DNA of 64,000 nucleotides from Tumebacillus avium (GCF_002162355.1 NZ_CP021434.1:2972001-3036000); one strand, 5' to 3'; counted from the first letter of the stretch, positions 1 through 10,000 are shown. The notes: generated by a model not told the origin, from the sequence alone. A program made the numbers and translations.

Positions 1-1251
1 CTGGTGCTCGCCTTCTATCTGGAGATGACCGGATCGAAAGTCGGCAAAAACAACCTGCTCCTGCTCTGCCTCGCGATCATCATCGTGCTGACCGCAGCCG
101 GGATGAAGGTGCTGTCGCTCGGCGAGTCGCTCGGCTTTGCCACGATCGGCTATCTGACGCCGGTGGCGATGGGCACGATGCTGGTGACGATCTTGTTCGA
201 CACGCAGCTGGGCATTCTGCTCGCCTTCCTGTTTGCGATGTTCACCGGCGTGGCGTTCGATTCGAAGTTTCAGTTTGTGTTTGTGTCGTTTATCGCGGGG
301 CTGGTCGGCACGTTTGCCGTATCCCGCGTCAAGCACCGCATGGTGATCATGCGCGCCGGGTTTATCATCGCCGGGATCAACCTGATCACGATCACGGTGA
401 TGCAGGCCTTGGGCTCGTCAGGCACGGAAGTGAGCCAATACTTGCAATCTCTGCTCTTTGGCATCATCTCCGGCGTCTTTACGGCGGTGGTTACGATCGG
501 CGTGCTGCCGTTCCTGGAAAGCTCGTTTGGCATCCTGACGCCGATCTCGCTGCTCGAACTGTCCAACCCCAACCATCCGCTGCTCAAGAAGCTGCTGATG
601 GAAGCGCCGGGCACCTACCACCACTCGCTGATCGTCGGCAACCTCGCCGAAGCGGCGGCCGAAGTGGTGGGAGCCGACCCGCTGCTCTGCCGGGTCGGGG
701 CGTATTATCATGACGTGGGCAAGATGAAGCGTCCGTTGTTCTTCATCGAGAACCAGTTGTCCAAAGACAATCCGCATGACAAAGTCGCGCCAAGCTTGTC
801 GCATCTGATCATCACCTCGCATGTGCGCGACGGGCTGGAGATGCAGGAGGAACACCGCCTGCCCAAGCCAATCCGCGACATCTGCGAGCAGCACCACGGC
901 ACGACGATCCTCTGGTACTTCTACAACAAAGCGCTGGAGCAGGACAAAAGCGGGTCGGTCAACGTTGACGACTTCCGCTATGACGGGCCGAAGCCGCAGT
1001 TCAAAGAAGCGGCGATCGTCATGCTCTGCGACGCGGTCGAAGCGGCCGTGCGCTCGATGAACCGCCCGACGCCCAACCGCATCGAGTCGGTGATTCACAA
1101 GATTTTCAAAGACCGCTTGAACGACGGGCAGCTCGACGAGTGTGACCTGACGCTGAAAGATCTCGACAAGATCGCCGATGCCTTTTTGCGCACGCTCAAC
1201 GGCATCTATCACGCGCGGATTGAATATCCGGAACTGCCAAAGACAAACTAA
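1..1251 (+). CDS. pgpH: Cyclic-di-AMP phosphodiesterase PgpH-type (7TM-HD family), 5' truncated by window
   Basis: The reading frame is open from base 1, so the N-terminus (extracellular 7TMR-HD sensor region) lies outside the window. What remains is several hydrophobic membrane segments over roughly the first 180 residues, then a cytoplasmic HD-type phosphohydrolase domain. The metal-binding signature is clear: YHHSLIVGN, AYYHDVGKM, SHLIITSHV and a final HH in CEQHHGTT. Family knowledge: PgpH hydrolyses c-di-AMP to pApA at the membrane. The next genes are ybeY, dgkA, cdd and era, the same order as yqfF-yqfG-dgkA-cdd-era in Bacillus, which supports the call. The first start codon inside the window is internal and should not be taken as the true start. 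Confidence 0.93.
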   Translation: MVLAFYLEMTGSKVGKNNLLLLCLAIIIVLTAAGMKVLSLGESLGFATIGYLTPVAMGTMLVTILFDTQLGILLAFLFAMFTGVAFDSKFQFVFVSFIAGLVGTFAVSRVKHRMVIMRAGFIIAGINLITITVMQALGSSGTEVSQYLQSLLFGIISGVFTAVVTIGVLPFLESSFGILTPISLLELSNPNHPLLKKLLMEAPGTYHHSLIVGNLAEAAAEVVGADPLLCRVGAYYHDVGKMKRPLFFIENQLSKDNPHDKVAPSLSHLIITSHVRDGLEMQEEHRLPKPIRDICEQHHGTTILWYFYNKALEQDKSGSVNVDDFRYDGPKPQFKEAAIVMLCDAVEAAVRSMNRPTPNRIESVIHKIFKDRLNDGQLDECDLTLKDLDKIADAFLRTLNGIYHARIEYPELPKTN

Positions 1252-1298
1252 ACCCGTCAAGCCTATCTCTCAAGTCGCATGTTGAAGGAGTCACAGCT

Positions 1299-1802
1299 AT
1301 GGAACCTGTCAATATCACAGTAGAAATCCTCGACGAGTACGGAGAACAGTTCGAATTTGCCGTCACCGAAGTCCTGAACAAAGCGATCGAGCATGCAGCG
1401 CGCCACGAAAACATCTCAACCGGCGAAGTGGTGATCTCGCTGGTCGACGACGAAGCGATTCATGAGCTCAACCGCACCTATCGCGGCAAAGACGCGCCGA
1501 CCGACGTCTTGTCGTTTGCGATGATGGAGGAAGGCGCCGGCGAGCCGGAGATCTTCTTCGACCCGGAGGATGCAGCGGAGCTGGAGACGGAAGATATGCT
1601 CGGTGACATCATCATCTCCGTGCCGACCGCCAAGCGTCAGGCGGAGGAGTACGGGCACAGCTTGGAGCGCGAACTGGCGTTTCTGGCCGTGCATGGTTTC
1701 CTGCACTTGGTTGGCTACGACCACGGCACGGAAGAAGAGGAGAAAGAGATGTTCTCGCGTCAGGACACCATCATGGAGGCTGCGGGAATCACGCGGGGGT
1801 GA
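1299..1802 (+). CDS. ybeY: Endoribonuclease YbeY (rRNA maturation factor)
   Basis: 167 residues, normal for the family. The C-terminal zinc motif HGFLHLVGYDH (H-x3-H-x5-H) is the defining catalytic site of YbeY, a single-strand endoribonuclease in 16S rRNA 3'-end processing and 70S quality control. The N-terminal half carries the family pattern ending in GKDAPTDVLSFAM. The ATG at 1299 follows AAGGAG (1284-1289) at good spacing. The stop overlaps the GTG start of the next gene (1799-1802), implying translational coupling in the pgpH-ybeY-dgkA-cdd-era operon. Confidence 0.96.
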   Translation: MEPVNITVEILDEYGEQFEFAVTEVLNKAIEHAARHENISTGEVVISLVDDEAIHELNRTYRGKDAPTDVLSFAMMEEGAGEPEIFFDPEDAAELETEDMLGDIIISVPTAKRQAEEYGHSLERELAFLAVHGFLHLVGYDHGTEEEEKEMFSRQDTIMEAAGITRG

Positions 1803-2293
1803 AGCCCGGGATGTTTAAAGGCAACAAGCTCCTCATGAGCTTTTCATACGCGATTGAAGGCATGACGCATGCCTTGACCACCCAGCGCAACATGCGGATT
1901 CATTTTGTGGTTGCGCTGGGTGCTATGATTTTGAGTCTGGTGCTTGATCTCAGCAAACTGGAGATCGTGCTGGTATTCTTTTCGATCATCGCGGTCGTAG
2001 CCGCCGAGTTGTTCAACACGGCGATCGAGGCGGTTGTCGACCTTGCGACCAGCGACTATCATCCGCTCGCCAAAATTGCCAAAGATGTGGCGGCAGCAGC
2101 CGTCCTGCTGACGGCAGTGCACGCGGTGATAGTCGGTTTTTTTGTCTTCTTTGACAAATTATTCCCGCTCAAGCTGCGCGACTTGGATGACACGGGGGAG
2201 ATGGCGGTGTACGTCGCCTTCATTCCGCTGGGCATGCTGGTGCTGCTCTTGATCTCATGGCGGGCCTACACACGATCTAAAAAACAGGGGTGA
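1799..2293 (+). CDS. dgkA: Undecaprenol kinase / diacylglycerol kinase DgkA family, with C-terminal extension
   Basis: 164 residues. Residues 1-115 are a canonical three-helix DgkA: EGMTHALTTQRNMRIH, the catalytic AELFNTAIEAVVD helix and HPLAKIAKDVAAAAV. Gram-positive members phosphorylate undecaprenol for cell-wall carrier recycling. About 45 further residues contain one more hydrophobic helix (YVAFIPLGMLVLLLISW), absent from the roughly 120-residue B. subtilis enzyme. The GTG at 1799 overlaps the ybeY stop; ATG 1811 is an alternative start. The role of the extra helix is unknown. Confidence 0.9.
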   Translation: MKPGMFKGNKLLMSFSYAIEGMTHALTTQRNMRIHFVVALGAMILSLVLDLSKLEIVLVFFSIIAVVAAELFNTAIEAVVDLATSDYHPLAKIAKDVAAAAVLLTAVHAVIVGFFVFFDKLFPLKLRDLDDTGEMAVYVAFIPLGMLVLLLISWRAYTRSKKQG

Positions 2294-2299
2294 GCCGAG

Positions 2300-2698
2300 A
2301 TGGAACACTTGGAACTGGTAAAATTGGCGAAAGGCGCGCGGGAAAAAGCGTACGTCCCGTACTCCAAATTCCCGGTTGGAGCGGCGCTTTTGCTCGAAGA
2401 CGGGGAGATCGTCACCGGATGCAACATCGAAAACGCGGCCTTCCCGCTCTGCTGCTGTGCCGAGCGAACTGCGATCTTTAAAGCGGTGTCAGAAGGGAAA
2501 GCTAAGATACAAAAGATTGCTGTGGTTGCAGATACGGACGGCCCGGTATCGCCATGCGGCTCATGCCGTCAAGTGATGGCCGAGTTTTGCACAGCCGACA
2601 CGCCGGTCATCCTGTCGAACTTAAAAGATTCGCTGCGGGAAACGTCGGTCGGCGAACTGCTGCCATTTGCATTCCAAAAGGAGGATTTTGTGGAGTGA
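2300..2698 (+). CDS. cdd: Cytidine deaminase
   Basis: 132 residues, the usual size for the small tetrameric zinc enzyme. The motif CAERTA supplies zinc-ligand Cys and catalytic Glu, and PCGSCRQVMAEF supplies the other two zinc cysteines. NIENAAFPLCCCAERTA matches the family nucleoside-binding pattern. It deaminates cytidine and deoxycytidine to uridine forms in pyrimidine salvage. It lies 6 bp after dgkA, and its TGA overlaps the GTG start of era (2695-2698), so the two are probably coupled. Confidence 0.96.
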   Translation: MEHLELVKLAKGAREKAYVPYSKFPVGAALLLEDGEIVTGCNIENAAFPLCCCAERTAIFKAVSEGKAKIQKIAVVADTDGPVSPCGSCRQVMAEFCTADTPVILSNLKDSLRETSVGELLPFAFQKEDFVE

Positions 2699-3618
2699 CC
2701 AGTCAAGAGACCAAGCAAAAAACACGCTCCGGCTTTATTGCCATCGTCGGACGTCCGAATGTAGGGAAATCCACGCTGATGAACTACATGGTGGGCCAGA
2801 AGGTGGCGATTACCGCCGACAAGCCGCAAACGACACGCAACCGGATTCACGGGGTCGTCACGCATGAAAACAGCCAGATCATTTTCATGGACACCCCCGG
2901 CATACATAAACCGAAACACCGCTTGGGCGAGCACATGGTCAAGATCGCGGTGCAGACACTGCGCGAAGTGGAAGCGGTGCTGTTCTTAGTGGATGCCACG
3001 ATGCCCAAAGGCGCAGGCGATGAATACATTATCGAGATCTTGAAAGATGTCAAAAAAGACACGCCGATCTATCTGGTGATCAACAAGATCGACCTGATTG
3101 AAGACAAGCAGAAGTTGCTTGAAATCATCACTTCCTACAAAGACGCGTTCCCGTTTACGGAGATCATCCCGATCTCGGCGGTGAAAGGCGACAACGTGGT
3201 GCGGATGCGCGACTTGATCCTCGACCTGCTGCCGGAAGGGCCGTTTTACTATCCGCCCGATCAGCTGACCGACCATCCGGAGCGCTTTATCGTCGCAGAG
3301 CTGATCCGCGAGAAAGTCCTGCACCTGACGCGCGAGGAAGTGCCGCACTCTGTGGCGGTGGAAGTCGAGCAGATGCAGTTGAAAGAAGACCGCAACATGC
3401 TGTACATCCATGCGGCGATCTACACGGAACGGGATTCGCAAAAGGCGATCATCATCGGCAAGCAAGGCTCCGTGCTGAAAAAAGTCGGGCAGATGGCCCG
3501 TCTGGACATTGAAAAACTGATGGGTTCGAAAGTGTACTTGGAGCTGTGGGTAAAAGTGAAAGCAGACTGGCGCAACCGCGAACACATGCTGCGCAACTTC
3601 GGATTTACAGAGGAGTAA
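2695..3618 (+). CDS. era: GTPase Era
   Basis: 307 residues from the GTG at 2695, which has AAGGAGG (2678-2684) 10 bp upstream and overlaps the cdd stop; the frame is open further upstream, but that extension overlaps cdd and has no family similarity. G motifs are visible: GRPNVGKSTLMN (G1), PQTTRNRI (G2), DTPGIHKP (G3) and NKID (G4). The C-terminal KH domain contains IIIGKQGSVLKKVG and binds the 3' end of 16S rRNA. Era is an essential 30S assembly GTPase. Confidence 0.97.
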   Translation: MTSQETKQKTRSGFIAIVGRPNVGKSTLMNYMVGQKVAITADKPQTTRNRIHGVVTHENSQIIFMDTPGIHKPKHRLGEHMVKIAVQTLREVEAVLFLVDATMPKGAGDEYIIEILKDVKKDTPIYLVINKIDLIEDKQKLLEIITSYKDAFPFTEIIPISAVKGDNVVRMRDLILDLLPEGPFYYPPDQLTDHPERFIVAELIREKVLHLTREEVPHSVAVEVEQMQLKEDRNMLYIHAAIYTERDSQKAIIIGKQGSVLKKVGQMARLDIEKLMGSKVYLELWVKVKADWRNREHMLRNFGFTEE

Positions 3619-3737
3619 GAGGTCATTCACACAATCATTTCTGACAGCATTTCCATAGTATAGGGTAAAGGTCGATTGCGAACTATAGAGTTACGATGTT
3701 TGGCAGAACCTCACTCTTGGAAGAAAGGATGAGCTGC

Positions 3738-3887
3738 ATGAGAGATTTTTCGTGGCGATATTTCGAGAGTACAGGTGAGATTGATGCCTATCTTCTCTAT
3801 AAAGCATGTCAGAACTTGAACCAGGACTGTGGTTGCGAAACAACCAATCAGAGCTTCGAACCGGAGATGGAGGCACGCACGGAATAG
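3738..3887 (+). CDS. yqzL: YqzL family small protein
   Basis: 49 residues from ATG 3738 with GAAAGGA (3723-3729) upstream. It begins MRDFSWRYFESTGEIDAYLL, the pattern of the short YqzL family, and it sits between era and recO exactly as in B. subtilis. Function is unknown. A longer reading from 3696 is possible but lacks a ribosome site and family support. Confidence 0.85.
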   Translation: MRDFSWRYFESTGEIDAYLLYKACQNLNQDCGCETTNQSFEPEMEARTE

Positions 3888-3919
3888 CGCTTGCTTGACC
3901 GAACGAAAGAGGCTGTCCG

Positions 3920-4672
3920 ATGAAAAAAGTGGAAGCGATTGTGCTGCGCACAGTCGATTACGGGGAGAGCAACAAGATTCTGACACTGCTGTCCGATACG
4001 CAGGGGAAAATCGGGGCGATGGCGCGCGGGGCGAAGAAACCGCAGAGCCAGCTGAGCTCGGTTTCCCAACCGTTCGCATACGGCACGTATATGATTGCGA
4101 TCGGTGAAGGACGCGGGATGGGCACCATTATACAAGCGGAGCTGAATGAGTCGTTTCGGGCGATTCGGGAGGATTTGTTCAAAGCAGCATATGCCTCCTA
4201 CGTGGTAGAGCTGGCAGACCGCTTTGTGGAGGAGCGCGAACCCTCGCAAGGCGTATTTCTGTTAGTGCTGACCTTGCTATCTCATTTGGAGGACGGCAAG
4301 GACCCGGAGATCGTCGTGCGGCTTTGTGAGATGAAAATGCTGGATCTGGCCGGGATTCGACCGGAACTGTATCATTGTGCGCATTGTTTTCAGCCGGTGG
4401 AGCAAGCGCTGCGCTTCTCGATCATGCATGGCGGTCCGCTGTGCGGGAACTGCCATTCGTCAGACGAGCGGGCGATCTGGATCAAGCCGGTGACGTTGAA
4501 ACTGCTCCGCACGTTTCAAGCGATGGATGTGCGGCGTTTAGGCGAAGTGAACGTAGGCGACGATGTGCGGCGGCAGCTCGGCAAGGTGCTGAAGCATTAC
4601 ATCGACGAGTACAGCGGTGTGACGTTCAAGTCTCGTGCGTTTTTGGAACAACTCCATAAATATGATCTTTAG
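3920..4672 (+). CDS. recO: DNA repair protein RecO
   Basis: 250 residues, normal length. The N-terminal OB fold starts MKKVEAIVLRTVDYGESNKILTL, and the middle contains a four-cysteine zinc motif (CAHC near residue 153, CGNC near 175) typical of Gram-positive RecO. RecO mediates annealing and RecA loading on SSB-coated DNA with RecR/RecF. The ATG at 3920 follows AAAGAGG. It closes the era-yqzL-recO cluster. Confidence 0.95.
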   Translation: MKKVEAIVLRTVDYGESNKILTLLSDTQGKIGAMARGAKKPQSQLSSVSQPFAYGTYMIAIGEGRGMGTIIQAELNESFRAIREDLFKAAYASYVVELADRFVEEREPSQGVFLLVLTLLSHLEDGKDPEIVVRLCEMKMLDLAGIRPELYHCAHCFQPVEQALRFSIMHGGPLCGNCHSSDERAIWIKPVTLKLLRTFQAMDVRRLGEVNVGDDVRRQLGKVLKHYIDEYSGVTFKSRAFLEQLHKYDL

Positions 4673-4700
4673 TCGAAGCCGATGTGGAGGAGTGATCAGA

Positions 4701-5216
4701 ATGACAGACCCGATGCTGGAGAAAGTGGACATTTTGCGCAAACGGTTTCAGATTTCCTACCGCGAGGCGTACGACCTGCTGGAGCAAAACGAAGGCAATG
4801 TCGTGCGGGCATGCATCGATCTGGAAAACCGCACGGCCGACACCGGCGTGGTTGGGCAGGTCGAAGAACGGATGCAGGTGATGGGCAAAGACCTGCTCCA
4901 CAAGGTGCAGGACGCCGTCCGCACTGGACAAGCGTCGAGCATCCGCGTGATCCGCGACGGACAAACGGTGCTGACCATCCCGGCGGCGGTCGGCGTGGTC
5001 GGCGCGATGATCTTCCCGTATCTGACGGTGGCCGGTGCGGCTGCCGCAGTGGCGGCGCGCTATGAGATCGTCATCGACAAGCGGAAGAAGCAAGATGCCG
5101 ACACGGGGCACCGTCCGGGCGTTGTGAATGTACATCATGAGTCGAGCGATTCGATTCCGGTCACGCCGTCGCTTTCCTCCGGGAAGATGGCGAGTCTGGA
5201 GCGCGTCGAGGCATAA
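4701..5216 (+). CDS. DUF4342 / UBA-like domain protein
   Basis: 171 residues. The start is ATG 4701, with GGAGGAG (4686-4692) 8 bp upstream; an upstream in-frame ATG inside recO (4635) lacks a site. Residues 1-40 (LEKVDILRKRFQISYREAYDLLEQNEGNVVRACIDL) form a UBA/CUE-like three-helix region. The middle (IRVIRDGQTVLTIPAAVGVVGAMIFPYLTVAGAAAAVAARYEI) resembles DUF4342, with one hydrophobic stretch that may associate with the membrane. Function is not established. Confidence 0.75.
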   Translation: MTDPMLEKVDILRKRFQISYREAYDLLEQNEGNVVRACIDLENRTADTGVVGQVEERMQVMGKDLLHKVQDAVRTGQASSIRVIRDGQTVLTIPAAVGVVGAMIFPYLTVAGAAAAVAARYEIVIDKRKKQDADTGHRPGVVNVHHESSDSIPVTPSLSSGKMASLERVEA

Positions 5217-5241
5217 TCTTATCGGACATCAGCAAATCAGC

Positions 5242-5285
5242 AAAGGCAGTTGCCGCAGATCGAGTGCGGCGGCTGCCTTTTTTTT
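5242..5285 (+). terminator. Rho-independent terminator
   Basis: AAAGGCAG..GCCGCA, a 7-base loop, then TGCGGC..CTGCC and a run of eight T. It ends the recO-DUF4342 transcript. The rest of the 150 bp up to 5366 holds no gene. Confidence 0.9.
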
Positions 5286-5366
5286 GTGCGTGTGTGGGTG
5301 TACCTTTCAGCAAACGGCCGATTTTCATATGAAAGTAGTACAACCAGAAAAAGGTGGTGAATTTGT

Positions 5367-6290
5367 GTGGGAAAAAGAAAGCTGCGACTCCGGCAGCCAC
5401 TGACCCGGCATGATTTTGAAAATCTGTTTGATGTGATGCGGGATCAGAACAAGCATCTTGACCTGTGTGCCACCATCTCGGAGCTGTTAGAAAAGCACGC
5501 TCACGCCAAAAAGGGAGCAGATCGAGCGGAAGTTGTGGAAGAGATTCTGGAAGAGATCGTCGAAGAGTTGGCCGATGAATGGGAGGATTCGTACGAGGTG
5601 CAGGAAGAGGAGGAACCGGAGCAGCAGCAGTCTGGCATGGACATGCAGACCGGCCAGACTCCGTCCGGCCGCCGTCGGATGAAGTTCCAGCCCCGGCCCG
5701 GCCAAGAGTGCGGCTGCAGCGGTAACAACTGCCGTTGTGGACAGCAACAACCGTGCTCATCAACCTGCAACTGCGGAAGCAAGAACTGCAGATGCGGTCA
5801 GCAGAAGCCAAGTCATCAAACTTGCAGCTGCGGGAGCGGCAACTATGAATGCAAGTGTACCGAATCTCAATCCCACAACCAACGCGGCCATCTCGGCATG
5901 CAAGCACATTGCGGACCATTCCAAGCGCATCAACCATCTTTCTGCCAGGGTCACAACTTCGGCCATCCCTGCGAGCCGTTTTTGTTCCGTCCCAATCATC
6001 TGCTGGCCTCGCATCACTGCTGCATTCCGACCCACGTGCCGCATTATCATTGCGACCATCGCATCCAGCTGCGGCTGGGCGGTCTGACCGGCAACCTGAA
6101 CTTCCACTTGTTCCGCGCCAAAGGCCGCCGCGTGAAGATCGAAGCTGACACCGGCTTCGCAACCGGAACGATCTGCGGCGTCGGCACCGACTACGTCGAT
6201 CTGCTTCAAGAAGATAAAACGTTGGTCACCCTGCTCCACGAACACATCAAAAAAATCGAATGGCAGAACTGTGAAGAGGATGAAGACTAA
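5367..6290 (+). CDS. Cys/His-rich protein with C-terminal Sm-like (DUF2642-type) domain; spore-coat-like
   Basis: 307 residues from GTG 5367, preceded by AAAGGTGGTGA. Three parts are visible. Residues 1-80 are acidic and helical (VVEEILEEIVEELADEWED). Residues about 110-235 are dense in Cys and His with repeated CGCSGNNCRCGQ, CNCGSKNCRCGQ, CSCGSGNYECKC units, then His-rich stretches. Residues about 240-300 (LGGLTGNLNFHL, RRVKIEADTGFATGTICGV, YVDLLQ, HIKKIEW) form an Sm-like beta domain like those in spore coat proteins. It is convergent with the Mnx-like operon, whose small proteins share the same fold signature, suggesting a joint spore-surface, metal-related role. The role is inference. Confidence 0.7.
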   Translation: MGKRKLRLRQPLTRHDFENLFDVMRDQNKHLDLCATISELLEKHAHAKKGADRAEVVEEILEEIVEELADEWEDSYEVQEEEEPEQQQSGMDMQTGQTPSGRRRMKFQPRPGQECGCSGNNCRCGQQQPCSSTCNCGSKNCRCGQQKPSHQTCSCGSGNYECKCTESQSHNQRGHLGMQAHCGPFQAHQPSFCQGHNFGHPCEPFLFRPNHLLASHHCCIPTHVPHYHCDHRIQLRLGGLTGNLNFHLFRAKGRRVKIEADTGFATGTICGVGTDYVDLLQEDKTLVTLLHEHIKKIEWQNCEEDED

Positions 6291-6291
6291 C

Positions 6292-6329
6292 AAAAAAGGC
6301 GAGGCACTCCGCGTGCCTCGCCTTTTTTT
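6292..6329. terminator. Bidirectional terminator
   Basis: AAAAAAGGCGAGGCAC, a short loop, GTGCCTCGCC and seven T: a long symmetrical stem between the convergent genes ending at 6290 (+) and 6332 (-). Confidence 0.93.
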
Positions 6330-6331
6330 AG

Positions 6332-7003
6332 TTAGTGCAGCAGCTTTAGATAACAGATCTCCTGCAACTTCACCTGTTCCAGCACCTGCTCACCGGTCCG
6401 CACCTGAATCCGGCCTGCTTCCGACTCGCAGAGCACCCCTTTGACTTCATCCCCTGCTGTCACCACAACCACCTTGTTGCCAACATGATGCAACAGCTGC
6501 AAGTACAGCGGAATGCCAAGAAACAAGTTGATCAGCTCTGGGCTGCACGAGACCACCCTCCCGAAATTCAGCACCAGATTGCGCCGCAGCTCGGGGTCAG
6601 CATCGGCGAGCTCTGCACCATGATGTCCGCCGCCGCTCATGCCATGCGCTGCTTCCTGTTCGGCAGACGTTTCCCGAGTCAATTTTGCCAGGCGCGGGAA
6701 GGGGACAAACACGCTCTGCCCGACCTGGTTCAGCCGGATAAAGTCCCGCCCGACATCTTGCAAGAGACCAAGCAGATGGTGTGGCTCTTCTTGGCATTCC
6801 ACGTCGACCCGCACCAGCCTCCCGCGCAGTTCCCGCAAGCGCAGCATCAGCCGGTAGAAAAAGTTCGGATCGCGCCGAATGCTCAGCGTCCGCAGCAGCT
6901 CATTGGCCGTTTCGATGCACATCCGCAACTGATCGGCTGCTTCCGCCGGCAGAGGGGAAGTCGGCGACGAATAGCGCGGTTCCTCATGATTTGGACTCAT
7001 CAT
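6332..7003 (-). CDS. Tandem Sm-like domain protein, last gene of the Mnx-like operon
   Basis: 223 residues from the ATG at 7003, with GGGGGGAG just upstream and a 20 bp overlap with the end of the oxidase gene. After a helical N-terminus there are two copies of the same fold: residues about 55-115 (LRGRLVRVDVE, LLGLLQDVGRDFIRLNQ, VFVPFPRLAKL) and about 160-223 (VGNKVVVVTAG, VKGVLCES, GRIQVRTG, VKLQEICYLKLL). A His-rich linker (GMSGGGHHGAE) joins them. The fold is that of spore-coat Sm-like proteins and the two small proteins upstream in the operon. I do not recognise it as part of the characterised mnx operon; a partner or scaffold of the oxidase is the likely role, by context only. Confidence 0.72.
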   Translation of the reverse strand: MMSPNHEEPRYSSPTSPLPAEAADQLRMCIETANELLRTLSIRRDPNFFYRLMLRLRELRGRLVRVDVECQEEPHHLLGLLQDVGRDFIRLNQVGQSVFVPFPRLAKLTRETSAEQEAAHGMSGGGHHGAELADADPELRRNLVLNFGRVVSCSPELINLFLGIPLYLQLLHHVGNKVVVVTAGDEVKGVLCESEAGRIQVRTGEQVLEQVKLQEICYLKLLH

Positions 7004-10000
7004 CACAACTCCCCCCTTCCAGCGGAGCCAAAAACGGCAGTTTGTCGCCGAGCACCCGCATGATGCCCCACATCCCCAGCTCAATGTCCCAGCGGATGTT
7101 GCCGGAACGGTACAGATAGTCGCCCGGAATCGCCAGCATCCCGCCCGCTCCAAAGGTCAGGTAGAAGCTGTCGGCCGTCCCGACGGTGTTTTGACCCTTC
7201 ACCGGCACGATCGTGGAGTGGAGATCCTGCGGGCTGCGCAGCCACGTATGCCCGTGAATGTGGAAGGCATGCCCGCGCGCCCGGTCGGCCGGGAAGACGA
7301 ACCTCACGGTCACCGGATCGCCAGCATAGGCATAGAAGACAGGTGTTGCCGGATCGCCATGCACCTGCGAGGAGAAGACGGCGGCGGGATCGAATGTCCG
7401 GCGCAGTCGGTGAATGATCCGCTCCGAGCGGTAGTTGAAGCCGCGCGAACCTTGATCTTCAAAGTCCTCCAGCCCTTCGAGTCCCTCTTCGACCAGGATC
7501 GGCTCCGGATCGAGAATCAGCCGATCTGCTTTGTCGAGCAGCCGCACTCCGTCATGCATCAAAAGCACGAACTCGCGCATCTCGCCCAGCAGCGGGTGAG
7601 CGATGATCGCCTGGCTCCCGGCGTCCGCCTCCTGCCGCGTGGCCGGGTCGAGCACCCGAGAGCCTTTTGCTTCGGTGATCAGAACGCCAAACGCCCCGTG
7701 GTGGCGGTGGTTGCGCACATCGGCCATGTCCCAGAGGTTGCACGAGCCGATATTGCGATCGAGATACCAGCGGTAGGTGATGCGCTCGCCGGGGCCGATC
7801 GTCTGATCCGGGTTAAATCCAACCGTCGCGCCGTCCGACCCGCGCACATCGTAATCAACGAGCTGCGCATGCAGCGAAATGCGGCGCGAAGGCGGGAAAA
7901 ACGCGTCGACCGGCACCTGCGGATAACCATGAATTCCGTGGTGGTGGAACTCGCCGCTCAACTGGTTGTGCAACGTCACTTCCACCACTTCGCCGACATT
8001 CCCGCGCAGAATCAGCGGTTCCGGATTGAGCAGCCCGGCGTGAATCGCCTCCACATCCTTGGCCAGTGTAAAAATCAGGCCATGCGGATCGTGATCGCCC
8101 GCCGCGTTGTAGATCAGATCGGCATTGATCGCCGCCACTTCATAACGTCTGACCGGCGCACCGGGCGGCCCCGGCTGGCCCGGATGCGCCGCTTTTGGCG
8201 GTCGGGCTCCCGTTGGCCTTGGCAGCGGATGCGTCCGCACCGGCGGAGCAGGGCGGTCGGGCAGCGGCAGCAAGTGCGGAACCCGTTCTTGGAACGAGCG
8301 CATGATTCCCCAGTTGCCAAGCCACAGATCGTCGACCGACCCGAAATGATACAGCATGTCAAAATCTCCGTGGCCTTCGATTGCAAATTCAAACGTAAAC
8401 GACTCGGAGATGCCGATATGCTGCTGCTGGACGATCTCCGAATCCAAATCGCGCCGTTCGCGATGCCAGCGCTGGCGGTGCAGGTTAAAGCTGTGCGACT
8501 CCTCATGTGCGCCTTGCAACAGACGGATGCGGACCGGGTCACCATTGTACGTCTCCAAAAGCGGTGTCACCGGGTCTCCGTGCAGATAAGAAGAAAACAC
8601 ATACGCCGGGTCGCAGTCCGGCTGAGCCAAACGGAACTGCAGCGGCTCATTGCGGTAGTTGATGCCCATCACGCCAGGGTCTTCATGCGAGCCGGAAAAA
8701 GGCGGCGGATTGAGCGGACAGTCCTGTTTGTCAAACAGCATCGCGAAGTCGTGCACAAACAAGGTGAATTCCCGGAAGTTCGGCACCAGCGGATTGACGA
8801 TCATCGCCTGCGTGCCGGAGCGAACCTCTTCGCCCGTGTGCGGATCGAGATAGATCGAGCCGCGCGGTTCGATGTTGATGCTGCCAAACACGCCGTGGTT
8901 CTGAATGGTGTTGGCGAACAGATGGTCATGGAAGAACGTTCCTTTCAGTTCCACATCGGCATACCACTGGTACTGAATGGTCTGGCCGGGCAACACGCTG
9001 GAGTCGTAGTTCCAGCCGACATTTGCCCCGTCGGCGACAAGCGGGTCGAATTTGACAAAATGGATGTGGGTCGCCGCTTCATACGTGCGAATCGCCAGTT
9101 GAAAGGCATTGCCGCCGATGACCTCCGGCGTTTTGTTGGTGCAGGTCAGGCGCACACAGTCACCGGCATTGGCGCGGATGACGAGCGGTTCGGGCGGTTT
9201 GCGCCCGGCGCGCACATCTGCTTCATCTTCGGCCAGCACATAGAGCCGTCCGTGCGGGTCGTACCAGCCTTCCTTGTTGTAGATGATCGGCATTTCGATC
9301 AGGACGAGGTCATATTCCCGCAGCGGCGTATCGGGGCGGGTCGGATTGACGAACACCGCGCCGGGCAACGCGTTGGGCGCATACTGATTCTCCTCCAGCT
9401 CCGTCGATTCGCGCGCGCCTTCCCCGATGATCCCAAGCGGCGGGCGGGGCGCTTTGCAGCCGACGATGCCGGGGATGAAATTGGGGAATCCGGGGCGTTC
9501 CGGCGTTGGCAGCGGCGGAAGCGGACGGTCGGGCAGCGGTTGCAGCGCCAGGATCGGCTCTCCGTTCGGGTAGCACTGGCTGCCGTCCTGCAGCGTATTG
9601 AAGATCCGCTGCATCCCCCACATGCCGTCCATAAAGTGCGGATAGAGATGGCAGTGAATGATGATGTCGCCAATCGCCCCTTGCAGGCTGCCCGCTCCGT
9701 ACAGCGGGGAAACGGTATAAAAATTCTGCGGCGAGATCGCCTGTGAGTCGATGATCTCCGAATCGGGGTCCTCCACTTCGAACAGCCACTGGTGGACGTG
9801 GTAATGAAAGACGTGCGTTTCTTTGACGCCGCCGTGAATCACGCGGATCTTCAGCGGATCGCCGACATAAGAGCGCAGGATCGGCGTCGCAGGGTCGCCA
9901 AACACCCAGGAATCGTGATGCACCTCCTCGCCTTCGCAGCCCGGCCCGACGAGACCGGCATGGAGCAGATGCATCCGGTTGTGCTCGGGCTCGCTGCGGT

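Noticed and set aside
2554..2694. Upstream extension of Era
   Set aside because: Overlaps cdd; GTG 2695 has the good ribosome site and family N-terminus.
7191..9746. 851-residue plus-strand open frame
   Set aside because: Antisense to the multicopper oxidase; low-complexity Arg/His/Val composition, no ribosome site or domain. It results from GC-rich codon use.
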